Positions 1 to 10,563 are shown, counted from the stretch's first letter. The stretch: 64,000 nucleotides of DNA from Kluyvera sichuanensis (GCF_014218705.1 NZ_JABBJF010000005.1:1-64000); one strand, 5' to 3'. Program-made: numbers and translations. The notes: generated by a model not told the origin, from the letters alone.

Positions 1-152
1 GGCTCTGAAGGGTCGAAACGCCCGAGCCATTTATAGCCCGTTTTACGACTGATGCCGAAGAGACGGCAGAGTGCGGAGAAAGACATCGTGCCAGCCTGGC
101 TGGCACGGATAAAATCAAGACGTTGCATAGGTCGGGTCTCAGTCCAGGGCAT
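1..152 (-). CDS. IS481-family transposase, N-terminal part (runs off the window)
   Basis: The reverse strand encodes about 50 residues beginning MPWTETRPMQRLDFIRA and continuing through FSALCRLFGISRKTGYKWL, the N-terminal helix-turn-helix typical of IS481-family transposases. The catalytic DDE integrase domain would lie beyond the left edge. The ATG is preceded by a good GAGGAG ribosome-binding site. The gene reads out of the window, so whether the element is intact cannot be judged. The family assignment rests on remembered similarity of this N-terminus. Confidence 0.75.
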   Translation of the reverse strand, partial: MPWTETRPMQRLDFIRASQAGTMSFSALCRLFGISRKTGYKWLGRFDPSE

Positions 153-183
153 AGCGAGTCTCCTCTTCTATGCCAGTTATAAC

Positions 184-232
184 TGTTACCCATGTATCCG
201 GTCTAAAGTGTTACCTATGTTTCCGGTTTGTA
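184..232. mobile_element. End of the IS481-like element with a tandem 25-bp imperfect repeat
   Basis: Two imperfect copies of the motif TGTTACCyATGTwTCCGGT follow each other with a 25-bp period, between the transposase start and the first non-IS sequence. They are probably the terminal/subterminal transposase-binding repeats of the element. The exact outer boundary is not certain because the other end lies outside the window; the stretch after the second copy looks like a chromosomal REP element. Confidence 0.6.
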
Positions 233-233
233 C

Positions 234-252
234 CTTCGCTCGGCCGGGCTAC
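234..252. repeat. REP-like palindrome remnant next to the IS end
   Basis: The sequence TTCGCTCGGCCGGGCTAC matches one arm of the REP-like palindromes found elsewhere in this window, for example after glpD and after zntA. Only one arm is visible, directly against the IS end, so the element has probably been interrupted by the insertion. Confidence 0.55.
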
Positions 253-305
253 GAATCGTGGCGGTAATCGCACCGACTCCGGGGCTGTACAGAACCAACA
301 GAGAC

Positions 306-334
306 AAAAACGCCGGGGATATCCCCGGCGTTTT
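306..334 (-). terminator. Rho-independent terminator of malPQ
   Basis: A 20-nt perfect GC-rich palindrome (CGCCGGGGAT/ATCCCCGGCG) lies just beyond the malQ stop. On the malQ strand it is followed by a short T-rich run, and T-richness on the other strand suggests it may work in both directions. Confidence 0.85.
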
Positions 335-339
335 CATTT

Positions 340-2424
340 TTACTTCTTCTTACTCGCTGCTTTTCGGCGCTTGTCCAAATCTTTAATCAGCTTGTTCACA
401 CCGTCGTCGGCAAACATCGCTTCCAGCGACGTGGAGAGCTTGCGCCGCCAGTTCGGGTACTCAGAGCTGGTGCCCGGGATATTGACCGGGCTGGACATCT
501 GCAGCCAGTCTTCCGGCTGGAGCCCCAACAGGGCGCTATTGCTGTCAGCAATATAGCGTTGCATACCGCGGCTCAGCGTGGCGGTCATCGACATCAGCGA
601 CGCCTTATGCCCCGCACGTTTCGGCAGCGCGCCGTACTTATGCAGCGCATCCAGCAGCCCCTGCTTCGCCAGCTCGCGGTCCTGATACAGCCCGCGCAGT
701 ACGTCAGCGTCAGGGTAAAGCCCCAGCTGATTGCCCAGCGTCAGGTCCCCGCTTTCCCAATAGCCGCGCAGCGTAGGTAGGTCGTGGGTGGTCGCCACGG
801 CCATCGACTGCTCCGGATAGGCTTTCGGCGCGCGGAAGTTCTTCTCGCTGTCGTTTTCGAAATAGAGCACCTTGTATGAGTAAACCCCGCTCTTACGCAG
901 CTTACCGACAATTTCTACCGGCACGGTGCCGAGGTCTTCGCCAATCACCATACAGCGATGACGTTTACTCTCCAGCGCCAGAATCGACAGCAGCGCATCC
1001 ACCGGATACTGCACGTAAGCGCCGTGGTCAGCGGTTTCGCCATAAGGGATCCACCACAAACGCAGGACCGACATCACGTGGTCGATACGCAGTGCGCCGC
1101 AGTTTTTCATATTAGCGCGCAGCAGTTCAATAAACGGCTCATAGGCACGCGCGGCGATGATATGCGGATCCATCGGCGGCAGGCCCCAGTTCTGTCCCAG
1201 CGGGCCGAGAATATCCGGCGGTGCGCCTACGGAAGCTTTCAGGCAGTACAGCTCGCGGTCGCACCAGGTTTCCGCGCCGCCTTCGGCCACGCCTACCGCC
1301 AGGTCGCGGTAGAGGCCAATCGGCATCGCATCGCGCTGGCTGGTCTCCCAGCAGTCTGCAAACTGGGTATACGCCAGCCATTGCAGCCACAGGTAGAAAT
1401 CCACGTCGTCGGCGTGCTTTTTACAGAATGCCTGCACTTCCGGGCTTTCGATAGTCTGATACGCCTTCGGCCAGGCCGGCCAGCCCCAGCGCAGTTTGTC
1501 TTCTTTCACCTGATGAGCATGCAGCGCGTCATACACCGCCTGCCAGTAGAGGCTCTCCCCTTCTTTATCGACAAAGTAGCGGAAAGTCGCCATCTGCTCA
1601 TCATTGCGTTTGGCAAAGCGTTTCCATGCCATGCGCAATGCGGCCATTTTCAGTTCGGTCACGGTGGTGTAATCCACCTGCTCAGCGTCGCGGGCCGCTT
1701 GTAGCTTCTTCTGAGTTGCCGGCAGCTTCCACCACGCCTGCGCCTCGTCGCTCAGCGCAAAGTCTTCCACCGCGTTCACGTCGATATAGATAACGTTCAT
1801 CCAGCGACGTGAAGACGGGCTGTACGGGCTGGCGCTTTCCGGGTTCGCCGGGTAGAGCGCATGAATCGGGTTGAGGCCGATAAATGAACCGCCGCGTTTT
1901 GCCACTTCCGGCAGCATCGCCTTCAGGTCACCGAAGTCACCGATGCCCCAGTTCTTCTCCGAACGTAGGGTGTAGAGCTGCACGCAGGCGCCCCACAGCT
2001 TTTTCGCCTCTTTCAGCGGCTGTGGCTCATAGCAGCGCTCAGGTGCGATAATCGCCCGGCAGTGCCAGCGCTCTTCACCCTGGGTCAGCGTTAACGAGTG
2101 ATACCCTTCCGGCAGCCGGGTCGGCAGGCTGAGCGTTTTACCGCCCGCTGCCTGGCCGTGATACTGCTTGCCCTCTTCGGTGGTGAGGATCCAGCTAAAT
2201 TCACCCTTCCCCTCCACCGCCAGCGTCATCTTCTTGCCAAACGTCCAGATCATGACGTTCGGCACCGGCGTGGCCGCCACATCCGTGGCGGCGGTATGAT
2301 GCATCGCGTCAAGCAAACGCCGTTTGGTGTCGGCGCCAATAGACTGCGGCTTGCCGTGGGCATTGATGTAGTTTGGGCTGATACCCGCCGCCAGCGCGGC
2401 ATTATCGAGGCGTTTGCTCTCCAT
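340..2424 (-). CDS. malQ: 4-alpha-glucanotransferase (amylomaltase)
   Basis: MalQ is the cytoplasmic amylomaltase that transfers maltodextrin chains between acceptors and frees glucose during maltose catabolism. The 694-residue protein has the usual length for the family. The GH77 catalytic residues are visible: nucleophile Asp448 in ALRIDH, acid/base Glu496 in IGEDLG and the stabilising Asp in TTHDLPT near residue 548. It starts 9 bp after the malP stop, so the two genes form the malPQ operon, and a strong terminator follows. MalT control is expected from the malP promoter. Confidence 0.97.
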   Translation of the reverse strand: MESKRLDNAALAAGISPNYINAHGKPQSIGADTKRRLLDAMHHTAATDVAATPVPNVMIWTFGKKMTLAVEGKGEFSWILTTEEGKQYHGQAAGGKTLSLPTRLPEGYHSLTLTQGEERWHCRAIIAPERCYEPQPLKEAKKLWGACVQLYTLRSEKNWGIGDFGDLKAMLPEVAKRGGSFIGLNPIHALYPANPESASPYSPSSRRWMNVIYIDVNAVEDFALSDEAQAWWKLPATQKKLQAARDAEQVDYTTVTELKMAALRMAWKRFAKRNDEQMATFRYFVDKEGESLYWQAVYDALHAHQVKEDKLRWGWPAWPKAYQTIESPEVQAFCKKHADDVDFYLWLQWLAYTQFADCWETSQRDAMPIGLYRDLAVGVAEGGAETWCDRELYCLKASVGAPPDILGPLGQNWGLPPMDPHIIAARAYEPFIELLRANMKNCGALRIDHVMSVLRLWWIPYGETADHGAYVQYPVDALLSILALESKRHRCMVIGEDLGTVPVEIVGKLRKSGVYSYKVLYFENDSEKNFRAPKAYPEQSMAVATTHDLPTLRGYWESGDLTLGNQLGLYPDADVLRGLYQDRELAKQGLLDALHKYGALPKRAGHKASLMSMTATLSRGMQRYIADSNSALLGLQPEDWLQMSSPVNIPGTSSEYPNWRRKLSTSLEAMFADDGVNKLIKDLDKRRKAASKKK

Positions 2425-2433
2425 GGCCTGTCC

Positions 2434-4824
2434 TTAGCGTTTTGCCTGCCAGATACGTTTCTGATAATCGCGGATAGAACGGTCGGAGCTGAACATGCCG
2501 CAGCGAGCGGTGTTCAGGATCGCCGCACGGGTCCACGCTTCCTGGTCGCGATAAAGCACATCGACCTGCTTTTGCGCCTCGACATAAGCGGCGAAGTCAG
2601 CCATCACCAGGTACGGATCGCCGCCCTGTTTCCCCATGCTATGCAGCATCTGGTCGAAGGCGTGCTTGTCGCCGTTGCTGTATTTGCCGCTTTCCAGCTC
2701 TTTGAGCACCGCGTCCAGCAGCTTGTCGGCTTTACGCCATTTCAGCGGATCGTAGCCTTTGGCTTTAAGTTCTTTCACCTGCTCGACGGTATGGCCGAAG
2801 ATGAAGATGTTCTCAGAACCAACCTGTTCGGCGATTTCGACGTTCGCACCGTCCAGCGTACCGACGGTCAGCGCACCGTTGAGCGCCAGCTTCATGTTGC
2901 CGGTACCAGAGGCTTCTTTACCTGCCGTGGAGATCTGCTCAGAGACATCCGCCGCCGGGATCAGCATCTCCGCTGCCGATACGCAGTAATCCGGCAGGAA
3001 GACCACTTTCAGCTTGTCGCCCACTTTTGGATCGTTGTTGACGGCTTCAGCCACTTTGTTGATAGCAAAGATAATATTCTTCGCCAGGTAGTAGCCCGGT
3101 GCCGCCTTCGCCCCGAACAGGAACACGCGCGGTACGCGGTCAGCTTCCGGGTTTTCACGGATTTCTTTGTACTGCGCCAGAATGTGCAGCAGGTTCAGGT
3201 GCTGACGTTTGTACTCGTGCAGGCGTTTGATTTGGATATCAAAAATTGCGTGGCTGGAGATCTCAATGCCGGTGCGCGCTTTAACAAACTTCACCAGGCG
3301 CTCTTTGTTCGCCAGCTTGATGTCGCGGTACTGCTTGCGGAATTTCGCGTCGTCCGCGTATTTTTCCAGGTTGATCAGCTGATCGAGATCGTTAGCCCAC
3401 TCTTTCTTCAGCGATTTATCCAGCAGCGCAGCAAGCGCCGGGTTGCACTGTTTGATCCAGCGACGCGGGGTGATGCCGTTGGTGACGTTATGGAAACGGG
3501 TCGGCCACAGCTGGTGGTATTCCGGGAACAGATCTTTCACCACAAGGTCCGAGTGCAGCGCCGCAACGCCGTTGACCGCAAAACCGCTCACCACGCACAT
3601 GTTCGCCATGCGCACCTGTTTGTTATGCACTACGGCAAGCTTCGCCCATACGGCTTCGTCGCCCGGCCAGGTGGCATCAACCAGCTTCTTAAAGCGGTCG
3701 TTAATCTCTTTGATAATCTGCATATGACGCGGCAGCAGCGCTTTCACCAGCTTCTCATCCCAGCACTCCAGCGCTTCTGGCATCAGAGTGTGGTTGGTGT
3801 AGGCGAAGGTTTTGCTGGTAATCGCCCACGCGTCGTCCCAGCTCATTTGGTGCTCATCAATCAGCACTCGCAGCAGCTCAGGAATGGCGATAGTCGGGTG
3901 CGTATCGTTAAGCTGGATCACTTCAAAGTCGGCCAGCTCATGCAGCTTGCGGCCCGCCAGATGGTGGCGGCGCAGAATGTCGGCCACGGAGCAGGCGCAC
4001 TGGAAGTACTGCTGCATCAGACGCAGCTTTTTGCCCGCCGTGTGGTTGTCGTTCGGGTAGAGAACTTTAGTCAGTTTTTCAGCGTCGATACCCTGCTGCT
4101 CTGCACGCAGGAAATCGCCGTCGTTGAATTTAGTCAGGTTAAACGGGTGTGCGTGCTTGGCCTGCCACAGACGCAGCGGCTGTGCAACGCCGTTACGGTA
4201 GCCCAGCACCGGCAGATCCCTGGCTTCACCGGTAATGGTAAACGCTGGCTGCCACTCCCCTTTCACCACTTTACCGCCGATGCCCACCTGCACATCCAGC
4301 GCGGCGTTGTGGCGGAACCACGGGTAGCTGCCGCGCTGCCAGTCGTCAGGTGCTTCCATCTGATGACCGTCATCGAAGGACTGGCGGAACAAACCGTACT
4401 GATAGTTCAGGCCGTAGCCGGTCGCCGACTGGCCCACGGTAGCCATGGAATCCAGGAAGCAGGCAGCCAGACGGCCCAAACCGCCGTTACCGAGCGCCGG
4501 GTCAGTCTCTTCTTCCAGCAGGTCGGTCAGGTTGACCTTGTAGGCTTTCAGCGCATCGCTCACCCCTTCGTACCAGCCGAGGTTGAGCAGGTTGTTGCCG
4601 GTCAGACGGCCAATCAGGAACTCCATCGAGATGTAGTTCACGTGGCGCTGATCTTTAGCCGGTTTCGCTACTGGCTGTGCACTGAGCTGTTCAGCCAGCG
4701 CGCCGCTCACAGCCTGCCACCATTGGTGAGGCGTCATTTCGGTAGCGGCCTGCAAGCCAAATCGCTGCCACTGACGCGTCAGGGCAGCCTGGAATGAATC
4801 GTGATTGAAGGTAGGCTGTGACAT
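2434..4824 (-). CDS. malP: Maltodextrin phosphorylase
   Basis: MalP phosphorolyses maltodextrins to glucose-1-phosphate in the cytoplasm. The start was set at [20 protein letters not shown], which matches the known family N-terminus and gives 796 residues; the reading frame is open upstream, but the 43 extra residues run through the promoter region. The pyridoxal-phosphate lysine lies in [21 protein letters not shown] near the C-terminus. A purine-rich AAAGGA precedes the ATG. It is a paralogue of GlgP further along the window, but its partner gene is malQ. Confidence 0.97.
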   Translation of the reverse strand: MSQPTFNHDSFQAALTRQWQRFGLQAATEMTPHQWWQAVSGALAEQLSAQPVAKPAKDQRHVNYISMEFLIGRLTGNNLLNLGWYEGVSDALKAYKVNLTDLLEEETDPALGNGGLGRLAACFLDSMATVGQSATGYGLNYQYGLFRQSFDDGHQMEAPDDWQRGSYPWFRHNAALDVQVGIGGKVVKGEWQPAFTITGEARDLPVLGYRNGVAQPLRLWQAKHAHPFNLTKFNDGDFLRAEQQGIDAEKLTKVLYPNDNHTAGKKLRLMQQYFQCACSVADILRRHHLAGRKLHELADFEVIQLNDTHPTIAIPELLRVLIDEHQMSWDDAWAITSKTFAYTNHTLMPEALECWDEKLVKALLPRHMQIIKEINDRFKKLVDATWPGDEAVWAKLAVVHNKQVRMANMCVVSGFAVNGVAALHSDLVVKDLFPEYHQLWPTRFHNVTNGITPRRWIKQCNPALAALLDKSLKKEWANDLDQLINLEKYADDAKFRKQYRDIKLANKERLVKFVKARTGIEISSHAIFDIQIKRLHEYKRQHLNLLHILAQYKEIRENPEADRVPRVFLFGAKAAPGYYLAKNIIFAINKVAEAVNNDPKVGDKLKVVFLPDYCVSAAEMLIPAADVSEQISTAGKEASGTGNMKLALNGALTVGTLDGANVEIAEQVGSENIFIFGHTVEQVKELKAKGYDPLKWRKADKLLDAVLKELESGKYSNGDKHAFDQMLHSMGKQGGDPYLVMADFAAYVEAQKQVDVLYRDQEAWTRAAILNTARCGMFSSDRSIRDYQKRIWQAKR

Positions 4825-4885
4825 AGCGAATTCGAATCCTTTTACATAGACATTGGCGTTAGTGTGCCTGGCTGAATGGTGGACT

Positions 4886-4932
4886 TCCTCATCCCGTCCT
4901 GGATTAGACAGGGAGGAGTCGCAGGGATGAGC
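4886..4932. promoter_or_regulatory. MalT-box cluster of the malPQ promoter
   Basis: Three decamers resemble the MalT box GGGGA(T/G)GAGG: GGGATGAGGA on the malP strand, and AGGGAGGAGT and AGGGATGAGC on the opposite strand about 13 bp apart. Their place 60-110 bp upstream of the malP start fits the known malPQ promoter. Orientation and exact phasing are read by eye. Confidence 0.65.
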
Positions 4933-5307
4933 GAAAAGTGTGATCGCCGCCACTATAACGTTAGCCGCTGGTGGCGAATTCGCTCGATTTTCATCCAGCC
5001 CGGACCGTCCTTGTTCAGAAGGCCAGTGTCGAGGATTTCGCCAGAGATATCTTCGCGTCAGGTCATAAAATGAAATAGCGTTTCGCAGTAAATATGCAAA
5101 TAAGGAAATGGTTTCATCACGAAAATAAGCAACAAATTAATACGCATTGTTTCTACGGAAATTTACGTTTGCTTAAACATCTTTAGACGCGGGTTATTTG
5201 AGTTCTTGCTCAAATATTATTTTATACGTAACTACAAGGAGTTATGTAATCCAGCGTTTACGCGCTCTGAGCAGCATTCTACGAGGATGGTATTAAATAG
5301 AAAGAAG

Positions 5308-5323
5308 TGTGACATATAGCAAA
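5308..5323 (+). promoter_or_regulatory. CRP-binding site of the malT promoter
   Basis: TGTGA-N6-GCAAA is present upstream of malT, with the same imperfect right half-site as the known E. coli malT CRP site and similar flanking sequence (GCAAATTCA). It implies cAMP-CRP activation of malT. Confidence 0.7.
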
Positions 5324-5446
5324 TTCACAGACATCAAAACAGGACATAACTTGCAATACATAGTCATTTGACCGACCTTTGTATGGATTAATTACGAAGC
5401 GCAAAAAAAATCTCGTTTTCCAATCCTCACAGTGAAGTGATTAGCT

Positions 5447-8152
5447 ATGTTGATTCCGTCAAAACTCAGTCGACCCGTCCGTCTCGATCACACCGTGGTG
5501 CGCGACAGACTGTTGGCGAAACTTTCAGGCGCGAACAATTATCGTCTGGCGCTGATTACCAGTCCGGCTGGCTATGGAAAGACAACGCTTATTTCACAAT
5601 GGGCAGCAGGGATGAGCGACCTCGGCTGGTACTCTCTTGATGAAGGCGATAATCAGCAAGAGCGCTTTGCCAGCTACCTGATTGCCGCCATCCAGCAGGC
5701 AACCGGGGGACATTGCGTGGCCAGCGAAAACATGGTGCAAAAACGCCAGTACGCTAGCCTGAGCTCTCTATTCTCTCAGCTGTTTATTGAATTAAGCGAA
5801 TGGCAGCGTCCGCTCTATTTGGTCATTGATGACTACCACCTGATAACGAACCCCGTCATCCACGATGCGATGCGCTTTTTCCTGCGCCATCAGCCAGAGA
5901 ACCTGACGCTGGTGGTGCTATCGCGCAATCTGCCGCAGTTGGGCATTGCCAACCTTCGCGTACGTGACCAACTGCTGGAAATCGGCAGCCAGCAGCTGTC
6001 GTTTACCCATGCGGAAACCAAACAGTTCTTCGACTGCCGCTTAGCCGCGCCGATTGAGGCCGCGGAAAGCAGCCGTCTGTGCGATGACGTTGCCGGTTGG
6101 GCCACCGCCCTCCAGTTGATTGCGCTCTCCGCGCGTCAGCGTAACAACGCCACGCAGCACTCCGCGCGTCGACTAGCAGGCATTAACGCCAGCCACCTGT
6201 CCGACTATCTGGTTGATGAAGTGCTGGATAACGTTGACCCGGACACCCGCAACTTCCTGCTGAAAAGCTCGCTGTTACGTTCGATGAACGACTCGCTGAT
6301 TGCCCGCGTAACCGGCGAAGAAAACGGTCAGATGCGTCTGGAAGAGATCGAGCGTCAGGGGCTGTTCGTGCAACGTATGGATAATTCCGGCGAATGGTTT
6401 AACTACCACCCGCTGTTCTGTAGTTTCCTGCGTCAGCGCTGCCAGTGGGAACTGGCGGCTGAACTGCCAGATATTCACCGCGCCGCGGCGGAAAGCTGGA
6501 TGGCGCAAGGCTTCCCAAGTGAAGCTATCCATCACGCGCTGGCGGCGGGCGACCCGAAAATGTTGCGCGATATTCTGCTCAACCACGCCTGGGGCCTGTT
6601 CCACCATAGCGAACTTGCCCTGCTGGAAGAATCGCTCTCTGCCCTGCCGTGGGAAAGTTTGCTGGAGAACCCGCGTCTGGTGCTGCTGCAGGCCTGGCTG
6701 ATGCAAAGCCAGCACCGCTACAGCGAAGTGAATACCCTGCTGGCCCGCGCCGAGCAGGAGATGACCTTCGAAATGGACACCTCGCTGCACGGCGATTTCA
6801 ACGCTCTGCGCGCCCAGGTGGCGATTAACGACGGTGACCAGGACGAAGCCGAACGTCTCTCAACGGTAGCGCTTGAAGAGCTGCCGCTGGCGAACTTCTA
6901 CAGCCGCATCGTTGCCACCTCGGTACACGGTGAGGTGCTGCACTGCAAAGGTCTGCTGAGTCAGTCCATTGCCGTCATGCAGCAAACCGAACAAATGGCG
7001 CGTCGCCATGATATCTGGCACTACGCGCTGTGGAGCCTGATCCAGCAAAGTGAAATCCTGTTCGCACAGGGCTTCTTGCAGGCCGCCTGGGAGTGCCAGG
7101 AGAAAGGCTTCCAGTTGATCCACGAACAGCATCTTGAACAGCTTCCGATGCACGAATTCCTGCTGCGCATCCGCGCACAGCTGCTGTGGGCATGGGCGCG
7201 CCTCGATGAGGCCGAAACCGCTGCCCGCACCGGTATTGAAGTGCTGAGCGGCTTCCAGCCGCAGCAGCAGCTTCAGTGTCTGACGCTGCAGGTGCAGTGC
7301 TCGCTGGCGCGCGGCAATCTGGATAATGCCCGCAACTACTTGAACCGTCTGGAAAACCTGCTCGGCAACGGCACATACCACAGCGATTGGGTCTCCAACG
7401 CCGATAAAGTACGGGTCATTTACTGGCAGATGGTCGGCGATAAAAAAGCGGCGGCTAACTGGCTACGCCATACGCCGAAGCCGGAGTTTGCCAATAACCA
7501 CTTCCTGCAGGGCCAGTGGCGTAACATCGCCCGCGCGCAGATCCTGCTTGGCGAGTTCGACTCTGCCGAAATGGTGCTGGAAGAGTTAAACGAAAACGCC
7601 CGTGGGCTGCGCCTGATGAGCGATCTCAACCGCAACCTGCTGCTGCTGAACCAGCTGCACTGGCAGGCGGGAAATAAGAATGAAGCCCAGCGCGTGCTGC
7701 TGGAAGCGCTGCAGCTTGCCAACCGCACCGGTTTTATCAGCCACTTCGTGATTGAAGGCGAAGCGATGGCGCAGCAGTTGCGCCAGCTGATTCAGCTGAA
7801 TACGTTGCCAGAGCTCGATCAGCACCGCGCCCAGCGCATTCTGCGCGAGATTAACCAGCATCATCGTCACAAGTTTGCCCACTTTGATGAAAGCTTCGTC
7901 GAGCGCCTGCTCAACCACCCGGAAGTGCCGGAGCTTATCCGTACCAGCCCGCTCACCCAGCGTGAATGGCAGGTGCTGGGGCTTATCTATTCGGGCTACA
8001 GCAACGAACAGATTGCCGGCGAGCTGGACGTGGCGGCCACGACCATCAAAACGCATATCCGCAACCTCTATCAGAAACTCGGCGTGGCGCATCGTCAGGA
8101 TGCGGTACAGCATGCCCAGAAGCTGCTGAAGATGATGGGGTACGGCGTGTAA
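5447..8152 (+). CDS. malT: Transcriptional activator of the maltose regulon
   Basis: MalT is an ATP- and maltotriose-dependent activator of the STAND class. The 901-residue protein has the expected length. A Walker A motif SPAGYGKTT spans residues 39-47, the acidic VIDDYH motif follows as Walker B, a long helical repeat region fills the middle, and a LuxR-type helix-turn-helix ([20 protein letters not shown]) ends the chain. The start [20 protein letters not shown] matches the E. coli N-terminus. It is divergent from malPQ, which it activates, and a CRP-like site lies upstream. Confidence 0.98.
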   Translation: MLIPSKLSRPVRLDHTVVRDRLLAKLSGANNYRLALITSPAGYGKTTLISQWAAGMSDLGWYSLDEGDNQQERFASYLIAAIQQATGGHCVASENMVQKRQYASLSSLFSQLFIELSEWQRPLYLVIDDYHLITNPVIHDAMRFFLRHQPENLTLVVLSRNLPQLGIANLRVRDQLLEIGSQQLSFTHAETKQFFDCRLAAPIEAAESSRLCDDVAGWATALQLIALSARQRNNATQHSARRLAGINASHLSDYLVDEVLDNVDPDTRNFLLKSSLLRSMNDSLIARVTGEENGQMRLEEIERQGLFVQRMDNSGEWFNYHPLFCSFLRQRCQWELAAELPDIHRAAAESWMAQGFPSEAIHHALAAGDPKMLRDILLNHAWGLFHHSELALLEESLSALPWESLLENPRLVLLQAWLMQSQHRYSEVNTLLARAEQEMTFEMDTSLHGDFNALRAQVAINDGDQDEAERLSTVALEELPLANFYSRIVATSVHGEVLHCKGLLSQSIAVMQQTEQMARRHDIWHYALWSLIQQSEILFAQGFLQAAWECQEKGFQLIHEQHLEQLPMHEFLLRIRAQLLWAWARLDEAETAARTGIEVLSGFQPQQQLQCLTLQVQCSLARGNLDNARNYLNRLENLLGNGTYHSDWVSNADKVRVIYWQMVGDKKAAANWLRHTPKPEFANNHFLQGQWRNIARAQILLGEFDSAEMVLEELNENARGLRLMSDLNRNLLLLNQLHWQAGNKNEAQRVLLEALQLANRTGFISHFVIEGEAMAQQLRQLIQLNTLPELDQHRAQRILREINQHHRHKFAHFDESFVERLLNHPEVPELIRTSPLTQREWQVLGLIYSGYSNEQIAGELDVAATTIKTHIRNLYQKLGVAHRQDAVQHAQKLLKMMGYGV

Positions 8153-8163
8153 TTTGTTTCGCT

Positions 8164-8204
8164 TTCCGGCCTACTACGCTCGTAGGCCGGATGGCGGCTA
8201 CGCC
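8164..8204. repeat. REP-like palindrome after malT
   Basis: A GC-rich imperfect palindrome (CCGGCCTAC, CGTAGGCCGG, then GGCGGCTACGCC) follows the malT stop. It resembles the classical E. coli REP consensus more than the GCCGGGCTAC type that dominates this window. Confidence 0.6.
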
Positions 8205-8339
8205 AAATAGCAAAGAGATAGCTGCGTCACATTAGAGAATTAACATAAGTCCAAAGTGAAAAATTGGAATATTCAGGCTTAGAGCCACCTTTTATAAGTG
8301 GTGTCGTATGTTGGCACGTAATAATAAAAAGGTGACCCT

Positions 8340-9707
8340 ATGTCGGCATTAACCGAAAAAATCAGTAATAAAGAGAAGTTCGGATTTGGCCTTGGCGATG
8401 CCGCCAGCCATATCGTCTTTGATTCCTCCGTTGCCATTCTTGCTTATTTCTATACGAACATCTATGGATTACCCCCAGCGGTAATGGGGACGTTATTTTT
8501 AGTCGTCAGGGTATTGGATGCCATTACCGACCCTATTATGGGGGCGATTGCTGACCAGACCAAAAGCCGCTGGGGGCGTTTCCGTCCTTGGCTTTTGATT
8601 ATTTGCGTTCCGTTTGCCGTCAGCTGCGTATTGGTCTATTCCACGCCGAACTTCGAACAAACCGGGAAAATTGTCTACGCCGTTGTCGCGTATATATTTA
8701 TGACATTAATGTATACCGCGATTAATATCCCTTACTGCTCGCTGGGCGCGGCCATTACCGCAGACCCACGGGAAAATCTGTCTCTGCAGTCCTGGCGGTT
8801 TGCCGTCGCGCCGATTGGCGGTGCAATGGGTACCGCGTTGATTCTCCCGCTGGCAGACCTGATAGCACCGGGCGATAGAGCCTCTGGTATGCAGTGGGCG
8901 ATGGGGATTTTCGGCGTTATCGGCTGCATCATGTTCCTGATCTGCTTTATGACCACCCGTGAGCGTATTACGCCGGTGAAAGAGGAGAACCTGAACATTT
9001 TGCGCGACGTGCGCATTTTGATGAAAAACGATCAGTGGTGCGTGCTATCGGTATATAACCTGGCGATGCTTTGCGGCGTCGTGGTACGCGGTGGGCTGCT
9101 GGTCTATTTCGTACAGTATATTCTGCACCAGGGCAGCAGCGTTATTTCCATTTTTATGCTGGCCACCACCATTGCCGCCGTTATTGGCAGTCTGATGGCA
9201 AAATATATCGGTTCCTGGATGTGTAAAATCCGCGCGTCGGTGTGGGTCAACGTGCTCAGCGCCTTATTTGGTTTACTGTTCCTGGTTCTACCAACCGAAT
9301 ATTGGATGCCAGCGTTTATCGTCCACGTCGTCCTTAATATTCTTCAGGGTATTAACGCCCCGCTGCAGTGGTCAATGATTACCGATGCCAACAACTATGG
9401 CGAGTGGAAAACCCAGCGTCGTATTACCGGTATGAACGTGGCGGCGAATATCTTTATTATCAAACTGGGCGTCGCCATCGGCGGTGCGCTCACCGGCTGG
9501 GGTCTGGCGTTCTATGGCTATCAGGCGGGGGTTGAACAGCAGTCAGCAGAAGCTGTCCGTGGGGTATTAATCCTGTTTACGGTACTGCCGGCTATCTTCT
9601 ATCTGATTACCGCCATTTCCATCCGCTACTACCGTCTGACGGAAGATCGCATGAACCATATCGTGGCCGATCTGAGCAAAGGCAAGTTCCAGCAGCAGAT
9701 GTCATAA
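8340..9707 (+). CDS. GPH-family (MelB/YicJ-like) sugar:cation symporter, substrate unknown
   Basis: The 455-residue, strongly hydrophobic protein has about 12 predicted membrane segments. It carries GPH-family signatures: an early FGLGDAAS segment, DAITDPIMGAIADQT with SRWGRFRPWLL between the second and third helices, and a QWSMITDANNYGEWKT motif in the second half. Such proteins move glycosides, pentosides or hexuronides with Na+ or H+ across the inner membrane. An AAGGTGA ribosome-binding site precedes the ATG. There is no adjacent glycosidase or isomerase to suggest a substrate. It is an insertion relative to E. coli K-12, where the rtc genes occupy this interval, and by eye it is less GC-rich than malT. 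Confidence 0.85.
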   Translation: MSALTEKISNKEKFGFGLGDAASHIVFDSSVAILAYFYTNIYGLPPAVMGTLFLVVRVLDAITDPIMGAIADQTKSRWGRFRPWLLIICVPFAVSCVLVYSTPNFEQTGKIVYAVVAYIFMTLMYTAINIPYCSLGAAITADPRENLSLQSWRFAVAPIGGAMGTALILPLADLIAPGDRASGMQWAMGIFGVIGCIMFLICFMTTRERITPVKEENLNILRDVRILMKNDQWCVLSVYNLAMLCGVVVRGGLLVYFVQYILHQGSSVISIFMLATTIAAVIGSLMAKYIGSWMCKIRASVWVNVLSALFGLLFLVLPTEYWMPAFIVHVVLNILQGINAPLQWSMITDANNYGEWKTQRRITGMNVAANIFIIKLGVAIGGALTGWGLAFYGYQAGVEQQSAEAVRGVLILFTVLPAIFYLITAISIRYYRLTEDRMNHIVADLSKGKFQQQMS

Positions 9708-9712
9708 AAACC

Positions 9713-9782
9713 GTAGCCCGGCCGAACGAAGTGACGCCGGGGATTCCCCGGAGTCGGCGCTAGCGCGCCTCGTCCGGGCTAC
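9713..9782. repeat. REP-like paired palindrome
   Basis: GTAGCCCGGCCGAACGAAGTG and a facing GTCCGGGCTAC arm enclose an inner palindrome GGGGATTCCCC. It lies between the convergent transporter and glpR genes and could fold in transcripts from either side. Confidence 0.7.
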
Positions 9783-9787
9783 CTGAT

Positions 9788-10546
9788 TTAGCACAGCTCA
9801 AGCTGCACATCATTTTCCGCAATCACCTGCATCACGCCCGGCGGTGGCAGAACGTCGGTAAAGACCGCATCCACCAGGCTGATACTGCCCATATTCACCA
9901 TCGCATTACGGCCAAACTTCGAATGGTCGACGACCAGAATCACGTGGCGGGAGTTGTCGATAATCGCGCGCTTGGTACGCACTTCATGATAATCAAACTC
10001 CAGCAGCGAACCATCGCTGTCGATGCCGCTGATCCCGAGGATGCCGAAATCCAGGCGGAACTGGGAGATAAAGTCGAGCGTCGCTTCGCCAATGATGCCA
10101 CCATCCCGGCTGCGCAGTTCACCACCCGCCAGAATAATGCGAAAGTCCTCTTTCGCCATCAGCGTATTCGCCACGTTCAGGTTGTTGGTGACGATCCGCA
10201 GATCGCTATGGTTGAGCAGCGCATGGGCCACCGCTTCCGGGGTAGTGCCGATGTCGATAAACAGCGCCGAGCCGTTCGGGATCTGGCTTGCCACCTTCTG
10301 GGCGATACGCTCTTTTTCTTCCGTCTGAGTTGCCTTACGGTCGTGCCAGGAGGTGTTCACCGAGCTGGACGGCAGCGCCGCCCCACCGTGGTGACGCAGA
10401 ATTTTTTTCTGCTCCGCAAGGTCATTCAAATCGCGACGAATGGTCTGAGGGCTAACGGAAAAATGTTCCACCAGCTCTTCCGTACTGACGTAGCCCTGAA
10501 GTTTTACCAGCTCGATTATCGCGTCATGACGTTGTGTTTGTTTCAT
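9788..10546 (-). CDS. glpR: DeoR-family repressor of the glycerol-3-phosphate regulon
   Basis: GlpR represses glp genes and is released by glycerol-3-phosphate. The 252-residue protein has the DeoR-type helix-turn-helix at about residues 21-40 (STEELVEHFSVSPQTIRRDL), the RHHGGA motif just after it, and the sugar-phosphate sensor domain with DIGTTPEAVA and the GGELR segment. It follows glpG by 17 bp and is the last gene of glpEGR. The reading frame is intact, unlike the inactive allele known from some E. coli K-12 strains. Confidence 0.97.
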   Translation of the reverse strand: MKQTQRHDAIIELVKLQGYVSTEELVEHFSVSPQTIRRDLNDLAEQKKILRHHGGAALPSSSVNTSWHDRKATQTEEKERIAQKVASQIPNGSALFIDIGTTPEAVAHALLNHSDLRIVTNNLNVANTLMAKEDFRIILAGGELRSRDGGIIGEATLDFISQFRLDFGILGISGIDSDGSLLEFDYHEVRTKRAIIDNSRHVILVVDHSKFGRNAMVNMGSISLVDAVFTDVLPPPGVMQVIAENDVQLELC

Positions 10547-10563
10547 GATGAATCCCTGGAAAA

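Larger units (their letters stand above)
4825..5446. other. Divergent malP-malT control region (622 bp, no gene)
   Basis: This long spacer separates malP from malT, which are read away from each other. It holds MalT-box-like decamers on the malP side and a CRP-like site on the malT side, listed separately. The middle is A+T-rich. No convincing small gene was seen. Confidence 0.8.

Noticed and set aside
2098-4797. A very long open frame (about 900 codons) on the strand opposite malP and malQ
   Set aside because: It is fully antisense to two well-recognised enzymes, has no ribosome-binding site and shows low-complexity His/Arg/Val-rich sequence typical of a mirror frame of a GC-rich gene.
4825-4953. 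N-terminal extension of MalP by 43 residues
   Set aside because: The extension lies across the MalT-box region and has no similarity to the phosphorylase family; the internal start matches E. coli MalP.
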